From Sphingomonas gellani (GTDB lineage: Bacteria > Pseudomonadota > Alphaproteobacteria > Sphingomonadales > Sphingomonadaceae), in NCBI RefSeq assembly GCF_900110035.1, contig NZ_FOCF01000005.1, forward strand, positions 287,357 through 351,356: a DNA stretch of 64,000 nucleotides, in the 5' to 3' direction. The notes beneath the pieces were generated by a model. The model was not told the DNA's origin and made no database searches. It worked only from the letters and a program-made list of their open reading frames with translations. Positions 36,306 to 45,465 of the stretch are shown here, piece by piece. Within the stretch, counting starts at the first letter, position 1, and each line of letters begins with the position of its first letter. The position numbers and the translations under genes are program-made.

Positions 36306-36625
36306 TGGTGCAACCGGTCCGCGGGCGCGACGCGGTCGCACAGATCTCGCGTGCATTGGTCGCGTGCGCCGGACGCAGCGGGCTGGCCGCGCATGTCGAG
36401 GAGGCGAGCGGGCGCACCTGGGCCAGCGCGACCTTTGTCGGCACCAGGGTGACCATCACGTTGGTCGCTCCGCGCGCGCCGACGCTCGGCCGGTGGATCG
36501 CCGACCTGCCGCGCGCGGACATACCGATGCGCGGTCAGCTGCTCGCCAGCCTGGCGATCGACCGGATCGAGGATGACGGGGCGAGCGTCCGCACCGACCT
36601 GACCGCGCTGGTTATCGAGGAATGA
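36302..36625 (+). CDS. 107-aa hypothetical protein, coupled to the 58-aa HTH gene
   Basis: I do not recognise a characterised family. The 107-aa product begins [19 protein letters not shown] and has [17 protein letters not shown] beta segments ([15 protein letters not shown]), a [25 protein letters not shown] middle and an acidic end (TALVIEE). No signal or membrane helix. Start ATG 36302 overlaps the preceding stop. The frame is open far upstream, but that part is antisense to the repressor gene. Confidence 0.72.
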   Translation: MMVQPVRGRDAVAQISRALVACAGRSGLAAHVEEASGRTWASATFVGTRVTITLVAPRAPTLGRWIADLPRADIPMRGQLLASLAIDRIEDDGASVRTDLTALVIEE

Positions 36626-36698
36626 CGCGGGAACGGCGGCTGGGGGCTGGACAACCCCCGCGCCCGGCGCGAAGCGCTGTCGGGTAGAGGAGCATGGT

Positions 36699-37895
36699 AT
36701 GGCGGGCACGGGATCAGGGATGGGCAGGTTCGACTGGGCGGACCCGTTTCTGCTGGACGATCAGCTGACCGAGGACGAGCGGATGATCCGCGACACCGCG
36801 CGCGCCTATGCCCAGGATCGGCTGGCCCCGCGCATCGTCGACGCCTTTGCTCAGGAAAGCACGGATCCGGCGATCTTTCGCGAGATGGGCGAAACCGGAT
36901 TGCTGGGGCCGACCATCCCGGAGGAATATGGCGGTGCCGGCGCCTCCTATGTCGCCTATGGCCTGGTCGCGCGGGAGGTGGAGCGCATCGACTCGGGCTA
37001 TCGATCGATGATGAGCGTTCAGTCCAGCCTGGTGATGTACCCCATCCATGCGTACGGTTCCGAGGATCAGCGTCGACGCTATCTGCCCCGGCTGGCGAGC
37101 GGAGAGTGGATCGGCTGTTTCGGCCTGACCGAACCGGACGCGGGTTCCGATCCGGGCGGCATGACCACGCGCGCGCGGCGCGTCGATGGCGGCTATGTCC
37201 TGTCGGGTACGAAGACCTGGATCAGCAACTCGCCGATCGCGGATGTCTTCGTCGTCTGGGCGAAGTCGGACGCGCATGACGGCCAGATCCGCGGCTTTGT
37301 GCTGGAAAAGGGCATGAAGGGCCTGTCCGCCCCGAAGATCGAGGGGAAGCTGTCGCTGCGCGCCTCCATCACCGGCATGATCGTGATGGACGATGTGGAG
37401 GTCGGCGACGATGCCCTGCTGCCCAATGTCGAGGGGCTGAAGGGGCCGTTCGGCTGTCTCAATCGCGCGCGTTACGGCATCAGCTGGGGCGCGCTGGGTG
37501 CGGCCGAGTTCTGCTTCCACGCGGCGCGCCAGTACGGGCTGGATCGCAAGCAGTTCGGCACGCCGCTGGCCGGACGGCAGCTGTACCAGAAGAAGCTGGC
37601 CGACATGGAAACCGAAATCGCGTTGGGGCTTCAGGCGTCCCTGCGCGTCGGACGCCTGATGGACGAGGGGCGGTTCGCGCCAGAGATGGTCTCACTGGTC
37701 AAGCGCAACAATGTCGGCAAGGCGCTCGACATCGTCCGCGTCGCGCGGGACATGCATGGCGGCAACGGCATCTCCGGCGAGTACCACGTGATGCGCCACC
37801 TGATGAACCTGGAGACGGTGAACACCTATGAGGGCGCGCACGATGTGCATGCGCTGATCCTGGGACGCGCGATCACCGGCATCGCGGCGTTCTGA
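36699..37895 (+). CDS. gcdH: Glutaryl-CoA dehydrogenase-type acyl-CoA dehydrogenase
   Basis: FAD enzyme that oxidises and decarboxylates glutaryl-CoA to crotonyl-CoA in lysine/tryptophan breakdown. The 398-aa length is typical. GcdH features are [50 protein letters not shown] and the catalytic Glu378 in [20 protein letters not shown]. The start is behind GAGGAG; ATG 36720 is an alternative. No other lysine-degradation genes are near. Confidence 0.92.
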   Translation: MAGTGSGMGRFDWADPFLLDDQLTEDERMIRDTARAYAQDRLAPRIVDAFAQESTDPAIFREMGETGLLGPTIPEEYGGAGASYVAYGLVAREVERIDSGYRSMMSVQSSLVMYPIHAYGSEDQRRRYLPRLASGEWIGCFGLTEPDAGSDPGGMTTRARRVDGGYVLSGTKTWISNSPIADVFVVWAKSDAHDGQIRGFVLEKGMKGLSAPKIEGKLSLRASITGMIVMDDVEVGDDALLPNVEGLKGPFGCLNRARYGISWGALGAAEFCFHAARQYGLDRKQFGTPLAGRQLYQKKLADMETEIALGLQASLRVGRLMDEGRFAPEMVSLVKRNNVGKALDIVRVARDMHGGNGISGEYHVMRHLMNLETVNTYEGAHDVHALILGRAITGIAAF

Positions 37896-37944
37896 CGGCT
37901 CGTGTCAAACCACGCGGCTGGTCCGACGGCGGCCTGATCCTTCC

Positions 37945-38502
37945 GTGAGCCGCTTCACCGTCAACAACCAGCCGACCGAATACCGGCTCGATCCGCAGAC
38001 GCCGCTGTTGTGGGCGTTGCGCGACGCGTCCAACCTGACCGGCACCAAATATGGCTGCGGCACGGGGCAATGCGGCGCGTGCACGGTGGATATCGATGGC
38101 CAGGCACGCCGGGCATGTCAGGTGCCGATCGGATCGATCGAGGGCAGCTACGTCACCACGATCGAGGGCCTGTCGCGGGAGCGCAATCATCCGGTCCAGC
38201 TGGCCTTCCTGGCCGAGAATGTCGGCCAATGCGGGTTCTGCATCCCCGGCATGGTGATGGCGGCCGCGGCCTTGTTGCGCCGCGACGCCGACCCGTCGGA
38301 GGATCGCATCCGTGCGGAGCTGACCAACCTGTGCCGTTGCGGCATCTATCCGCGCCTGGTCGAGGCCGTGCAGCGCGCCGGGCGGGCGATGCGTGGCGAG
38401 GAGACCATTCCGGCCGGTCCGCGCCCCGGCATCTCACCGGAGGACAGCGCGCGGCTCGTTCCCGCGCTGGTGCCCCCGAAAACGTCGAGCCGCGAGCGAT
38501 AG
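37945..38502 (+). CDS. [2Fe-2S] subunit of a molybdenum hydroxylase (IorA/CoxS-like), orphan
   Basis: Electron-transfer subunit of xanthine-oxidase-family enzymes. The 185-aa product has the plant-type cluster motif CGTGQCGAC and the second cluster motifs CGFC and LCRCG. It is about 30 residues longer than usual, with a Pro-rich tail (PAGPRPGISPED). GTG start at 37945. No large molybdopterin subunit lies next to it; the pao set 9 kb away has its own small subunit. Confidence 0.87.
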   Translation: MSRFTVNNQPTEYRLDPQTPLLWALRDASNLTGTKYGCGTGQCGACTVDIDGQARRACQVPIGSIEGSYVTTIEGLSRERNHPVQLAFLAENVGQCGFCIPGMVMAAAALLRRDADPSEDRIRAELTNLCRCGIYPRLVEAVQRAGRAMRGEETIPAGPRPGISPEDSARLVPALVPPKTSSRER

Positions 38503-38601
38503 AGCTTTCAATCGGCTGACCGGCCGGTTCAGCGACGGATCACCACCGGGCGCCCATAAAGTGGCTATCATCGGGGCCGGCTCGTGCGCCGGCAGGATAG
38601 G

Positions 38602-39603
38602 ATGCAGACGATGCGCAGGCTTTGGGGACTGCTGTTGGCGGCCGGGGCCCTTATTCCCGGAGCGGCAAGTGCGCAGGAGGGCGCTGTGGTACCGGGAGAG
38701 CATGCGCGCGGCATGCAGGCCTCGCTGCATGGCGAGGGCCAGCGAGCCCGGCCACCTTCGGGCGACAATGGCGGTTGGCGCCGGCCGGACGGGCAAATAC
38801 GGCCATGGCAGGGCGGACAAGGGCGTCCGCCGGGCGGCGAGCAGCCGGGCTGGCAGCGGCAGGGGGGTGCCCCGGGAGCGGGCGGGCCGGGTTGGCAGCG
38901 GCCCGGCGGAACCCCGGGTGCGGGCGCGCCCGGCTGGCAACAACGACCAGAAGCGGGCAACCAGCAGCGACCGGGCTGGGGCCAGCGGCCGCCGTCCTGG
39001 GGCGGCAACGGCGGTGGGCAGTGGCGGCCCCCCGGCATGGGCCAGCCCAACCCGCGTCCCGATCAGCCGCCCGTTGGTGAGCCGCGCCCCGGCCAACCGC
39101 GCCCGGACTGGCACGGCAACGGCGGCGGCCGTTGGGACGGCCAATGGGGCAACCCCAGCCGGCCCGGCGGACCGCGTGGCGAGCGTCCGCGTTGGGGTGG
39201 CGATTGGAACCGCCCCTCCACCGGCTGGCAGCGCGAACGCGCGGACTGGATCGACTCCTATCGCAACGACCGCGATTTCCAGGATCGCGCGGCGTGGAAC
39301 CGGGGCTGGCGCTCGGACGAACGCTATGACTGGTCGCGCCGTCGCGCGATGGATCGCGGGCGGTTCCACCTGCCGCGCTACTACGCCCCGCACAGCTGGA
39401 CGCGCGGCTATCGCCGCTTCTCCGTCGGGGTCGTGCTGAGCCAGCCGCTGTTTGCGGAAGATTACTGGATCGACGAGCCGCAGGGGTATGAGCTGCCGCC
39501 GGTGTACGGCCCCTATCGCTGGGTCCGCTATTACAACGACGCACTGCTGGTCGACCTGCGTTACGGCCAGGTGGTGGACGTGGTGTACGACATCTTCTGG
39601 TGA
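38602..39603 (+). CDS. RcnB-like periplasmic protein with Gly/Pro/Trp-rich repeats
   Basis: The 333-aa product has a signal peptide ([19 protein letters not shown]), a long low-complexity middle (about 45-200) rich in Gly, Pro, Arg, Trp and Gln with repeated PGWQ units, and a C-terminal domain resembling RcnB/DUF3824-type proteins ([39 protein letters not shown]). RcnB in E. coli modulates Ni/Co homeostasis; whether this protein binds metal is unknown. ATG 38602 and 38611 are both possible starts behind AGGA. Confidence 0.8.
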   Translation: MQTMRRLWGLLLAAGALIPGAASAQEGAVVPGEHARGMQASLHGEGQRARPPSGDNGGWRRPDGQIRPWQGGQGRPPGGEQPGWQRQGGAPGAGGPGWQRPGGTPGAGAPGWQQRPEAGNQQRPGWGQRPPSWGGNGGGQWRPPGMGQPNPRPDQPPVGEPRPGQPRPDWHGNGGGRWDGQWGNPSRPGGPRGERPRWGGDWNRPSTGWQRERADWIDSYRNDRDFQDRAAWNRGWRSDERYDWSRRRAMDRGRFHLPRYYAPHSWTRGYRRFSVGVVLSQPLFAEDYWIDEPQGYELPPVYGPYRWVRYYNDALLVDLRYGQVVDVVYDIFW

Positions 39604-39679
39604 AGGGGCGGCGCACTATATCGGCTCGGTCATTCAACCAGGCCGGACCGATGGTGCGCCGGCCGCCAGGAGCGTGTTC

Positions 39680-40129
39680 ATGGCCCAGTACAGCAAGAGC
39701 GAAGAGGCGATCGCCCGCCTGACCCCCGAGCAGTTCCACGTCACCCAGCGCAGCGGGACCGAGCGTCCGGGCACGGGCGAGTATCTTGGCAACAAGCAGG
39801 CGGGCATCTATGTCGACGTGGTGTCGGGCGAGCCGCTGTTCGCGTCTAGCGACAAGTACGAATCCGGCTGTGGCTGGCCTAGCTTCACCAAGCCGATCGA
39901 GCCCGCCAACGTCGCCGAACTGTCCGATCGCACCCACGGCATGGTGCGTACCGAGGTGCGATCGAAGCATGGCGACAGCCATCTGGGCCATGTCTTCGAC
40001 GACGGCCCACGCGATCGCGGCGGCCTGCGCTATTGCATCAACTCCGCCTCGCTCCGCTTCGTACCGCGGGAGCGCATGGAGGCGGAAGGCTATGGCGACT
40101 ATGTCGATCAGGTGTTGGCCGTCGCCTGA
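39680..40129 (+). CDS. msrB: Peptide-methionine (R)-S-oxide reductase MsrB
   Basis: Reduces methionine-R-sulfoxide in proteins. The 149-aa product has the signature [10 protein letters not shown] with resolving-type Cys64, the catalytic Cys119 in [11 protein letters not shown] and [10 protein letters not shown]. The two CxxC zinc pairs of E. coli MsrB are absent ([12 protein letters not shown] and [12 protein letters not shown] stand in their place), so this is the zinc-free form. The start is behind AGGAG. Its 3' end overlaps bioA on the other strand by 22 bp. Confidence 0.94.
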   Translation: MAQYSKSEEAIARLTPEQFHVTQRSGTERPGTGEYLGNKQAGIYVDVVSGEPLFASSDKYESGCGWPSFTKPIEPANVAELSDRTHGMVRTEVRSKHGDSHLGHVFDDGPRDRGGLRYCINSASLRFVPRERMEAEGYGDYVDQVLAVA

Positions 40130-41376
40130 CCAAAGGTCGTGACCGCATCGGCGATCACATCGTAGACCGCGTCCAGGTCCGCTTCATCGATGCAAAAGGG
40201 CGGCATGACGTAGATCGTGTCGCCCAACGGTCGCAGCAGCAGGTCCCGCTCCCGGAAAAACGCCAAAAGCTTTGGCCCAAGGTTCGACAGATAGCCGGAC
40301 CCGTCCCCTACCCCCAGCGCTGCGATCGTCCCCAGCGTCCGCACGTCGCGCACTCCCGGCAGCGTGGAAAGCCGGGATGCGCGCTCCGCCTGTCGCTGTG
40401 ACAAGGTCGCGACCCGCGCCGCGACCGGCTCGTCGCGCCAGATGGCGAGATTGGCGTTAGCGGCGGCGCAGGCGATCGGGTTGGCGGTGTAGCTGGACGA
40501 GTGGAAGAACATGCGCGACCGGTCGGCGGCGTAATGCGCCGCGAACAGGGGTTCGGTCGCCATCGTGACCGCCAGCGGAACGGCACCGCCGGTCAGCCCC
40601 TTCGACAGGCACAGGATGTCGGGCACCACGTCCGCCTGATGACAGGCGAGCAGCGTGCCGGTGCGACCCCAGCCGGTCATCACCTCGTCAGCGATGAACA
40701 GCACGCCCGCCGCCGCGCAGATCGCGCGCATCTCAGCCAGTACCGACGCCGGATAGATCAGCATGCCGCCTGCCCCCAGCACCAGCGGCTCCACGATGAA
40801 GGCGGCGGCGCCGGCGGCGCATTCCCGCTCCAGCGCGTCCAGGGTCGCCTGCTCCTGCCCGGCATGCGGAAAGGGGATCGTGCCGACGTCGAACAACAGC
40901 GGGGTATAGGCACGATTGTACACGCCCCGCTCACCCACCGACATCGCGCCGATCGTGTCGCCGTGATAGCTGTGCTGCATCACCACGATGCGATGCCGCG
41001 GTTCGCCGCGCGCGTTCCAATATCCCAGCGCCATCTTCAACGCGACCTCGACGCTGGTCGATCCGGAATCCGAAAAGAAGACGCGGGTCAGCGCGGGTGG
41101 CATGATCGCGGTCAGCCCACGCGCCAGCTGTTCAGCGGGCTCATGCGTCCAGCCGGCGAAGATGATCTGGTCCAGCCGCTCCGCCTGTTCGCGGATAGCG
41201 GCGACGATGCGGGGGTGGTTGTGCCCGTGGGTCGTCACCCACCAGGACGAAATGGCGTCGATCACCCGGCGCCCATCGGCGGTGAACAGCGCGGCACCGT
41301 CGGCACGGGTGACCAGCGGGATCGGCTCCCCCAGCCCATGCTGGGTGAAGGGATGCCAGATCGGTGAGCTGGTCAT
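40108..41376 (-). CDS. bioA: Adenosylmethionine-8-amino-7-oxononanoate aminotransferase
   Basis: PLP enzyme making 7,8-diaminopelargonate in biotin synthesis. The 422-aa product starts WHPFTQHG (as [11 protein letters not shown]), has [13 protein letters not shown] with the PLP-binding Asp, and the Schiff-base Lys in [10 protein letters not shown]. Third gene of bioF-bioD-bioA; its ATG overlaps the bioD stop (ATGA). Confidence 0.96.
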   Translation of the reverse strand: MTSSPIWHPFTQHGLGEPIPLVTRADGAALFTADGRRVIDAISSWWVTTHGHNHPRIVAAIREQAERLDQIIFAGWTHEPAEQLARGLTAIMPPALTRVFFSDSGSTSVEVALKMALGYWNARGEPRHRIVVMQHSYHGDTIGAMSVGERGVYNRAYTPLLFDVGTIPFPHAGQEQATLDALERECAAGAAAFIVEPLVLGAGGMLIYPASVLAEMRAICAAAGVLFIADEVMTGWGRTGTLLACHQADVVPDILCLSKGLTGGAVPLAVTMATEPLFAAHYAADRSRMFFHSSSYTANPIACAAANANLAIWRDEPVAARVATLSQRQAERASRLSTLPGVRDVRTLGTIAALGVGDGSGYLSNLGPKLLAFFRERDLLLRPLGDTIYVMPPFCIDEADLDAVYDVIADAVTTFGQATANT

Positions 41377-41996
41377 CGGAGATCCGCCAGGTCGAAGGCC
41401 TCTGCAAAGGCGGCGTGCAACGTGGCGGCATCGAGCCGTGGCAGGATCGGCAACCGGCCCAGGCGTCGTACCCCGCCGATCGTCGCGATCGTCTGCTCGC
41501 TGTCCTCGACCGGGTCGCCGATGAACGCGACACCCAGCAACGGCACGCCACGCGCGCGCAGAGCTTCGATGGTCAGCAGGCTGTGGTTGATGGTGCCGAG
41601 CGCCGTGCGGGCGACCACCACCACCGGCCGACGCCAGCGCGCGAACAGGTCCGCGAACAGCAGGTCGCGCGTGACGGGGACCAGCGCCCCCCCCGCCCCC
41701 TCCACCACCAGCGTTCCGTCCACCGACGGCAGCGCCAGCCGCTCCTCGTCGATCGCCACGCCGTCCAGTTCGGCGGCGCGATGCGGGGAGCAGGGCGTAC
41801 GGAGGCGGTAGGCCTCCGCCAGCACATGGTCGGGGGGCACCCCCAGACCTGCGACGCTGTTCGCATCGGTGCCGTCGGTCAGCCCGGCCTGGATCGGCTT
41901 CCAGTAATGCGCGCGGAGTGCGGCGGCCAATCCGGCGGCGAACACCGTCTTGCCGACATCCGTGTCGGTGCCGGTCACCACGATCACGCGGCTCAT
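41373..41996 (-). CDS. bioD: ATP-dependent dethiobiotin synthetase
   Basis: Carboxylates diaminopelargonate to dethiobiotin. The 207-aa product has the P-loop [11 protein letters not shown] near the N-terminus and [11 protein letters not shown]. Its ATG overlaps the bioF stop and its stop overlaps the bioA ATG (both ATGA), a tightly coupled operon. bioB and bioC are not in the window. Confidence 0.95.
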   Translation of the reverse strand: MSRVIVVTGTDTDVGKTVFAAGLAAALRAHYWKPIQAGLTDGTDANSVAGLGVPPDHVLAEAYRLRTPCSPHRAAELDGVAIDEERLALPSVDGTLVVEGAGGALVPVTRDLLFADLFARWRRPVVVVARTALGTINHSLLTIEALRARGVPLLGVAFIGDPVEDSEQTIATIGGVRRLGRLPILPRLDAATLHAAFAEAFDLADLR

Positions 41997-43114
41997 CGCA
42001 GCACCGCGTTCAGGACATCGCCCAGGGCATCGATCTCGTCCGTCCCGACATGCAGCGTCAGCGATATGCGCAGTCGCGCGGTGCCGTCGGGCACCGTCGG
42101 CGGCCGGATGCCGCGCACGTCGAACCCCGCCGCCTGCACCGCCTCCGCCGCGCGCATGGTGGCCGCGTTGTCACCGATCACCAGCGGCATGATCTGGGAC
42201 CCCGTCGCCGTTGCGCCGACCGAGCCCAGCCGCTCTGCCGCATAGGCGATCAGACGTTGCAAGACGTCGCGACGCTGCGGCTCGTCCCTCAGGATGGTCA
42301 GGCTTTCCCGTGCGACCGCAGCCATCAGCGGCGACGGTGCCGTGGAAAAGATGAAGGGCCTGCCGCGCGACACCAGGAAGTCGCGCACCAACGCGGGGCC
42401 GCAGACCAGCGCGCCCTCGCACCCCATCGCCTTGCCCATAGTCTTCAGCGTGATGACATTTGGTCGGCCGTCCAGCCGGTCCGCACAACCACGCCCGTCC
42501 ATGCCCCAGACGCCGGTCGCGTGCGCCTCATCGACCAACAGGATCGCTTCGTGTCGGTCAGCAATCTCCGCCAACGCGGCCAAGGGCGCGAAATCGCCGT
42601 CCATGCTGTACAGGCTCTCCGCGACGATCCACGGCGTTCCGGTGCCACCCCGCCCCCGCCACGACGCGATCGCGTCGGCAAAGGCGTCCGCGTCGTTGTG
42701 CCGTGCCGCGACGGCATCCCCCCGACCCAGCCGCACGCCGTCCAGCGTGCTGGCATGCACCAGCGCATCGTACACGATCAGGTCGCCGCGCTGCGGCAGG
42801 GCGGACAACAGGGCGGTATTGGCCGCATAGCCGCTGCCCAGGAACAGCGCCGCCTCCACGCCGAAGAAGGCGCCCGCCTCCGTCTCCAGCGCTTCATGCT
42901 CGGGGTCGTTGCCACGGAGCAGCCGCGACCCGCCGGAGCCAACCGGCACGCCCCTCTCCACCGCTTCGGCCAACGCGCCACGAAGCCGGGGCGAGGATGC
43001 GAGCGCCAGATAATCGTTGGATGCGAAATCCGTGCCGGCACGGGGCGAGAGCCGCCGGGTCCGTCCGGCCGAGGCAAGGTCGTCGAGATGGCGGCGCTGT
43101 GCAGCGAAGAACAT
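41993..43114 (-). CDS. bioF: 8-amino-7-oxononanoate synthase
   Basis: PLP enzyme joining pimeloyl-ACP/CoA and alanine. The 373-aa product has [45 protein letters not shown] and the PLP Lys in [21 protein letters not shown] 43114 has no obvious ribosome-binding site, unlike most genes here. It is first in the bio operon and divergent from the c-di-GMP genes (143-bp gap). Confidence 0.95.
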   Translation of the reverse strand: MFFAAQRRHLDDLASAGRTRRLSPRAGTDFASNDYLALASSPRLRGALAEAVERGVPVGSGGSRLLRGNDPEHEALETEAGAFFGVEAALFLGSGYAANTALLSALPQRGDLIVYDALVHASTLDGVRLGRGDAVAARHNDADAFADAIASWRGRGGTGTPWIVAESLYSMDGDFAPLAALAEIADRHEAILLVDEAHATGVWGMDGRGCADRLDGRPNVITLKTMGKAMGCEGALVCGPALVRDFLVSRGRPFIFSTAPSPLMAAVARESLTILRDEPQRRDVLQRLIAYAAERLGSVGATATGSQIMPLVIGDNAATMRAAEAVQAAGFDVRGIRPPTVPDGTARLRISLTLHVGTDEIDALGDVLNAVLR

Positions 43115-43257
43115 GGCGGCGGCTATGCGGCATATGGGGGCCGCAATGCCAGAGCGGCGCGTGCATGGCCGGCGTCCGGAACCGGAAACGGACGTACACG
43201 GCGAAGAGGATGTTAACCCCCCGCCCCTAATCCCCTTGTGCGAGAAAGGGTTAGTCT

Positions 43258-45465
43258 GTGAGAATTGCCAAGCTCCTTCCCGATGAGAGCGAGCGCCTGG
43301 CCGCGCTGGACGAATATGGTGTCGAGGAGGGAGAGGTCGACTCGGGCCTGGACGACGTCACCGACCTCGCTGCCCGACTGTTCGGCGTCACCACCGCGCT
43401 GGTCACGCTGGTCGGTGACACGCGCCAGCTGTTCGCGGGGCGCACGGGTACCCAGCTTTGCGGCACGGATCGGAACGTCTCCTTTTGCTCGCACGCGCTG
43501 GACGGCGACGATCTGCTGGTCGTGCCGGACGCGCGGCTCGATCCGCGCTTCTTCGACAACCCTCTCGTAAGCGGCGAGCCGGGCATCCGCTTCTATGCCG
43601 GCGTTCCTCTGCGCAACCATGCCGGCCACGTCCTCGGCACGCTGTGCCTTATCGATCCGCAGCCGCGTGCCGGGCTGCCCGCGCGCGATCGCAAGGCGTT
43701 GCGCGAACTGGCGGCACTGGCGCTCAACAAGCTGGAACAGCGGCGCCTGGAAACCGCGCGCCGAGCCGGACAGCGGCGGTTCCACAACATCGCGGCGACA
43801 TCGCCGGACGCGATCGTCTGCGCCGACGATCAGGGCCGTATCACCTTCTGGAACGCCACCGCGGAAAAGCTGTTCGGCTTCACCCGCGCGGAGGCGATCG
43901 GCAACGGGCTGGACCTGATCGTCCCGCACCACATGCGCGGCGGTCATGGCAACGGCCTGCACCGGGTTGCCGGCGGGGGCGCACCGCGTCTGGTCGGCAA
44001 GACCATCGAGCTGAACGCGATGCACAGGGACGGACACGAGTTCCCAATCGAATTGTCGCTGTCGATGTGGCGGGAGGATGGTCATGCCAGCTTTGGCGCG
44101 ATCATGCGCGACATCTCCGAGCGGCGGCGCAACGAAGACAAGCTGTTCCACCTGGCGCATCACGATCCGCTGACCGGCCTGCCCAATCGCAACGTGTTAT
44201 TCGACCGCATCGCGGAGCGGATCGACCAACACTGCCCCGCCCATCTGCTGTTCGTCGACATGGACGGGTTCAAGCCCGTCAACGACACCGCCGGTCACGG
44301 GGTCGGCGACGCCGTGCTGAAGCAGGTGGGCGACCGGTTGGTCGAGTGCGTGGGGGCGGTCGATACCGTGGCGCGGATCGGCGGCGACGAGTTCGCGGTG
44401 CTGATCGTCCCGTCAGAGGGGCATGGCGCGCCGACCGACGACCCGGACCACGCGGCCGATTGCATCATCGCCTCACTCGGCAAACCGTATGCGGTGGAGG
44501 GTCAGGCTGTGCATCTTGGTGCCAGTGTCGGCATCGCCTCCTTCCCCGCCCATGCCCATTCGGCCGAGGAGCTGATCTCGGGCGCCGACCTGGCGATGTA
44601 TCAGGCCAAGCGCGAGGGGCGCCGCTGCCGGCGTACGTTCAACGTCGCCTTGCGGGAACAGGCACTGGCGCGCCGCGAACGTGAGGAGGAACTGCGCCGC
44701 GCGATCGACGGTGACGAGTTCGAGCTGTTCTACCAGCCACAGGTCGACTTGGCCGACGGACGCCTGATCGGGGCGGAGGCCCTGCTGCGCTGGAACCATC
44801 CGGAGCGCGGACTGGTCGGCCCGGGCGATTTCCTGCCCGCGATCGAACAGGGCCTGCTGGCAACGGAGATCGGCACCTGGATCCTGGAAGTCGCCTGTTC
44901 TCAGGCGGTCGCGTGGCGGCGCATCCTGCCGGGCTTCCGCATGGGGGTGAACCTGTTCTCCGCGCAATTCGGCACGGGCACGCTGGCGGCGCTGGTCGCG
45001 GCGGTGCTGGACCGGTGCGGACTGGACGCGGCCGGCCTGGAGCTGGAGGTGACGGAGAACATCATCCTGCGCCACGATGCCACGATGCTCGACGCGTTGC
45101 GGACGCTGCACGACAGCGGCGTCGGCATCGCGCTGGACGATTTTGGCACCGGCTACGCATCGCTCAGCGTGCTGAAGACCTATCCCCTCACCCGCCTGAA
45201 GATCGACCGCAGCTTCGTTCGCGACATGCGGACCGACCATACCGACGCGCTGATCGTGTCCACCATCGCCGCACTGGGCAACGGACTGGGGCTGGACGTC
45301 ATCGCGGAGGGTATCGAGGAAGAGGGGCAAAGGGCGCTGTTGCAGGTCAGCGGTTGCCGCAGCGGCCAAGGGTATCTGTTCGGCCATCCCATGCCGGCCA
45401 AGGACTTCGAGCGCCTGATTGCGCGGCCGGCGGACGACGCTGGCGCCGAAGGGTTGCGCGCATGA
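43258..45465 (+). CDS. GAF-PAS-GGDEF-EAL cyclic-di-GMP enzyme
   Basis: Signalling protein that could make and degrade c-di-GMP. The 735-aa product has a GAF-like domain (about 25-165; VSFCSHALDGDDLLVVPDARLDP), a PAS domain (about 175-290), GGDEF (motif intact at 375-379) and EAL (Glu507-Ala-Leu, DDFGTGYASL, AEGIEEEGQ). No RxxD inhibition site stands before GGDEF (GAVD is found there). No membrane helix, so it is cytoplasmic. GTG start behind GAAAGGG. Its stop overlaps the next ATG. Which activity dominates cannot be told. Confidence 0.93.
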   Translation: MRIAKLLPDESERLAALDEYGVEEGEVDSGLDDVTDLAARLFGVTTALVTLVGDTRQLFAGRTGTQLCGTDRNVSFCSHALDGDDLLVVPDARLDPRFFDNPLVSGEPGIRFYAGVPLRNHAGHVLGTLCLIDPQPRAGLPARDRKALRELAALALNKLEQRRLETARRAGQRRFHNIAATSPDAIVCADDQGRITFWNATAEKLFGFTRAEAIGNGLDLIVPHHMRGGHGNGLHRVAGGGAPRLVGKTIELNAMHRDGHEFPIELSLSMWREDGHASFGAIMRDISERRRNEDKLFHLAHHDPLTGLPNRNVLFDRIAERIDQHCPAHLLFVDMDGFKPVNDTAGHGVGDAVLKQVGDRLVECVGAVDTVARIGGDEFAVLIVPSEGHGAPTDDPDHAADCIIASLGKPYAVEGQAVHLGASVGIASFPAHAHSAEELISGADLAMYQAKREGRRCRRTFNVALREQALARREREEELRRAIDGDEFELFYQPQVDLADGRLIGAEALLRWNHPERGLVGPGDFLPAIEQGLLATEIGTWILEVACSQAVAWRRILPGFRMGVNLFSAQFGTGTLAALVAAVLDRCGLDAAGLELEVTENIILRHDATMLDALRTLHDSGVGIALDDFGTGYASLSVLKTYPLTRLKIDRSFVRDMRTDHTDALIVSTIAALGNGLGLDVIAEGIEEEGQRALLQVSGCRSGQGYLFGHPMPAKDFERLIARPADDAGAEGLRA

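Noticed and set aside
35387..36625. Prophage remnant signalled by the S24 repressor
   Set aside because: No integrase, structural or lysis genes, no att-like repeats; neighbours are housekeeping genes.
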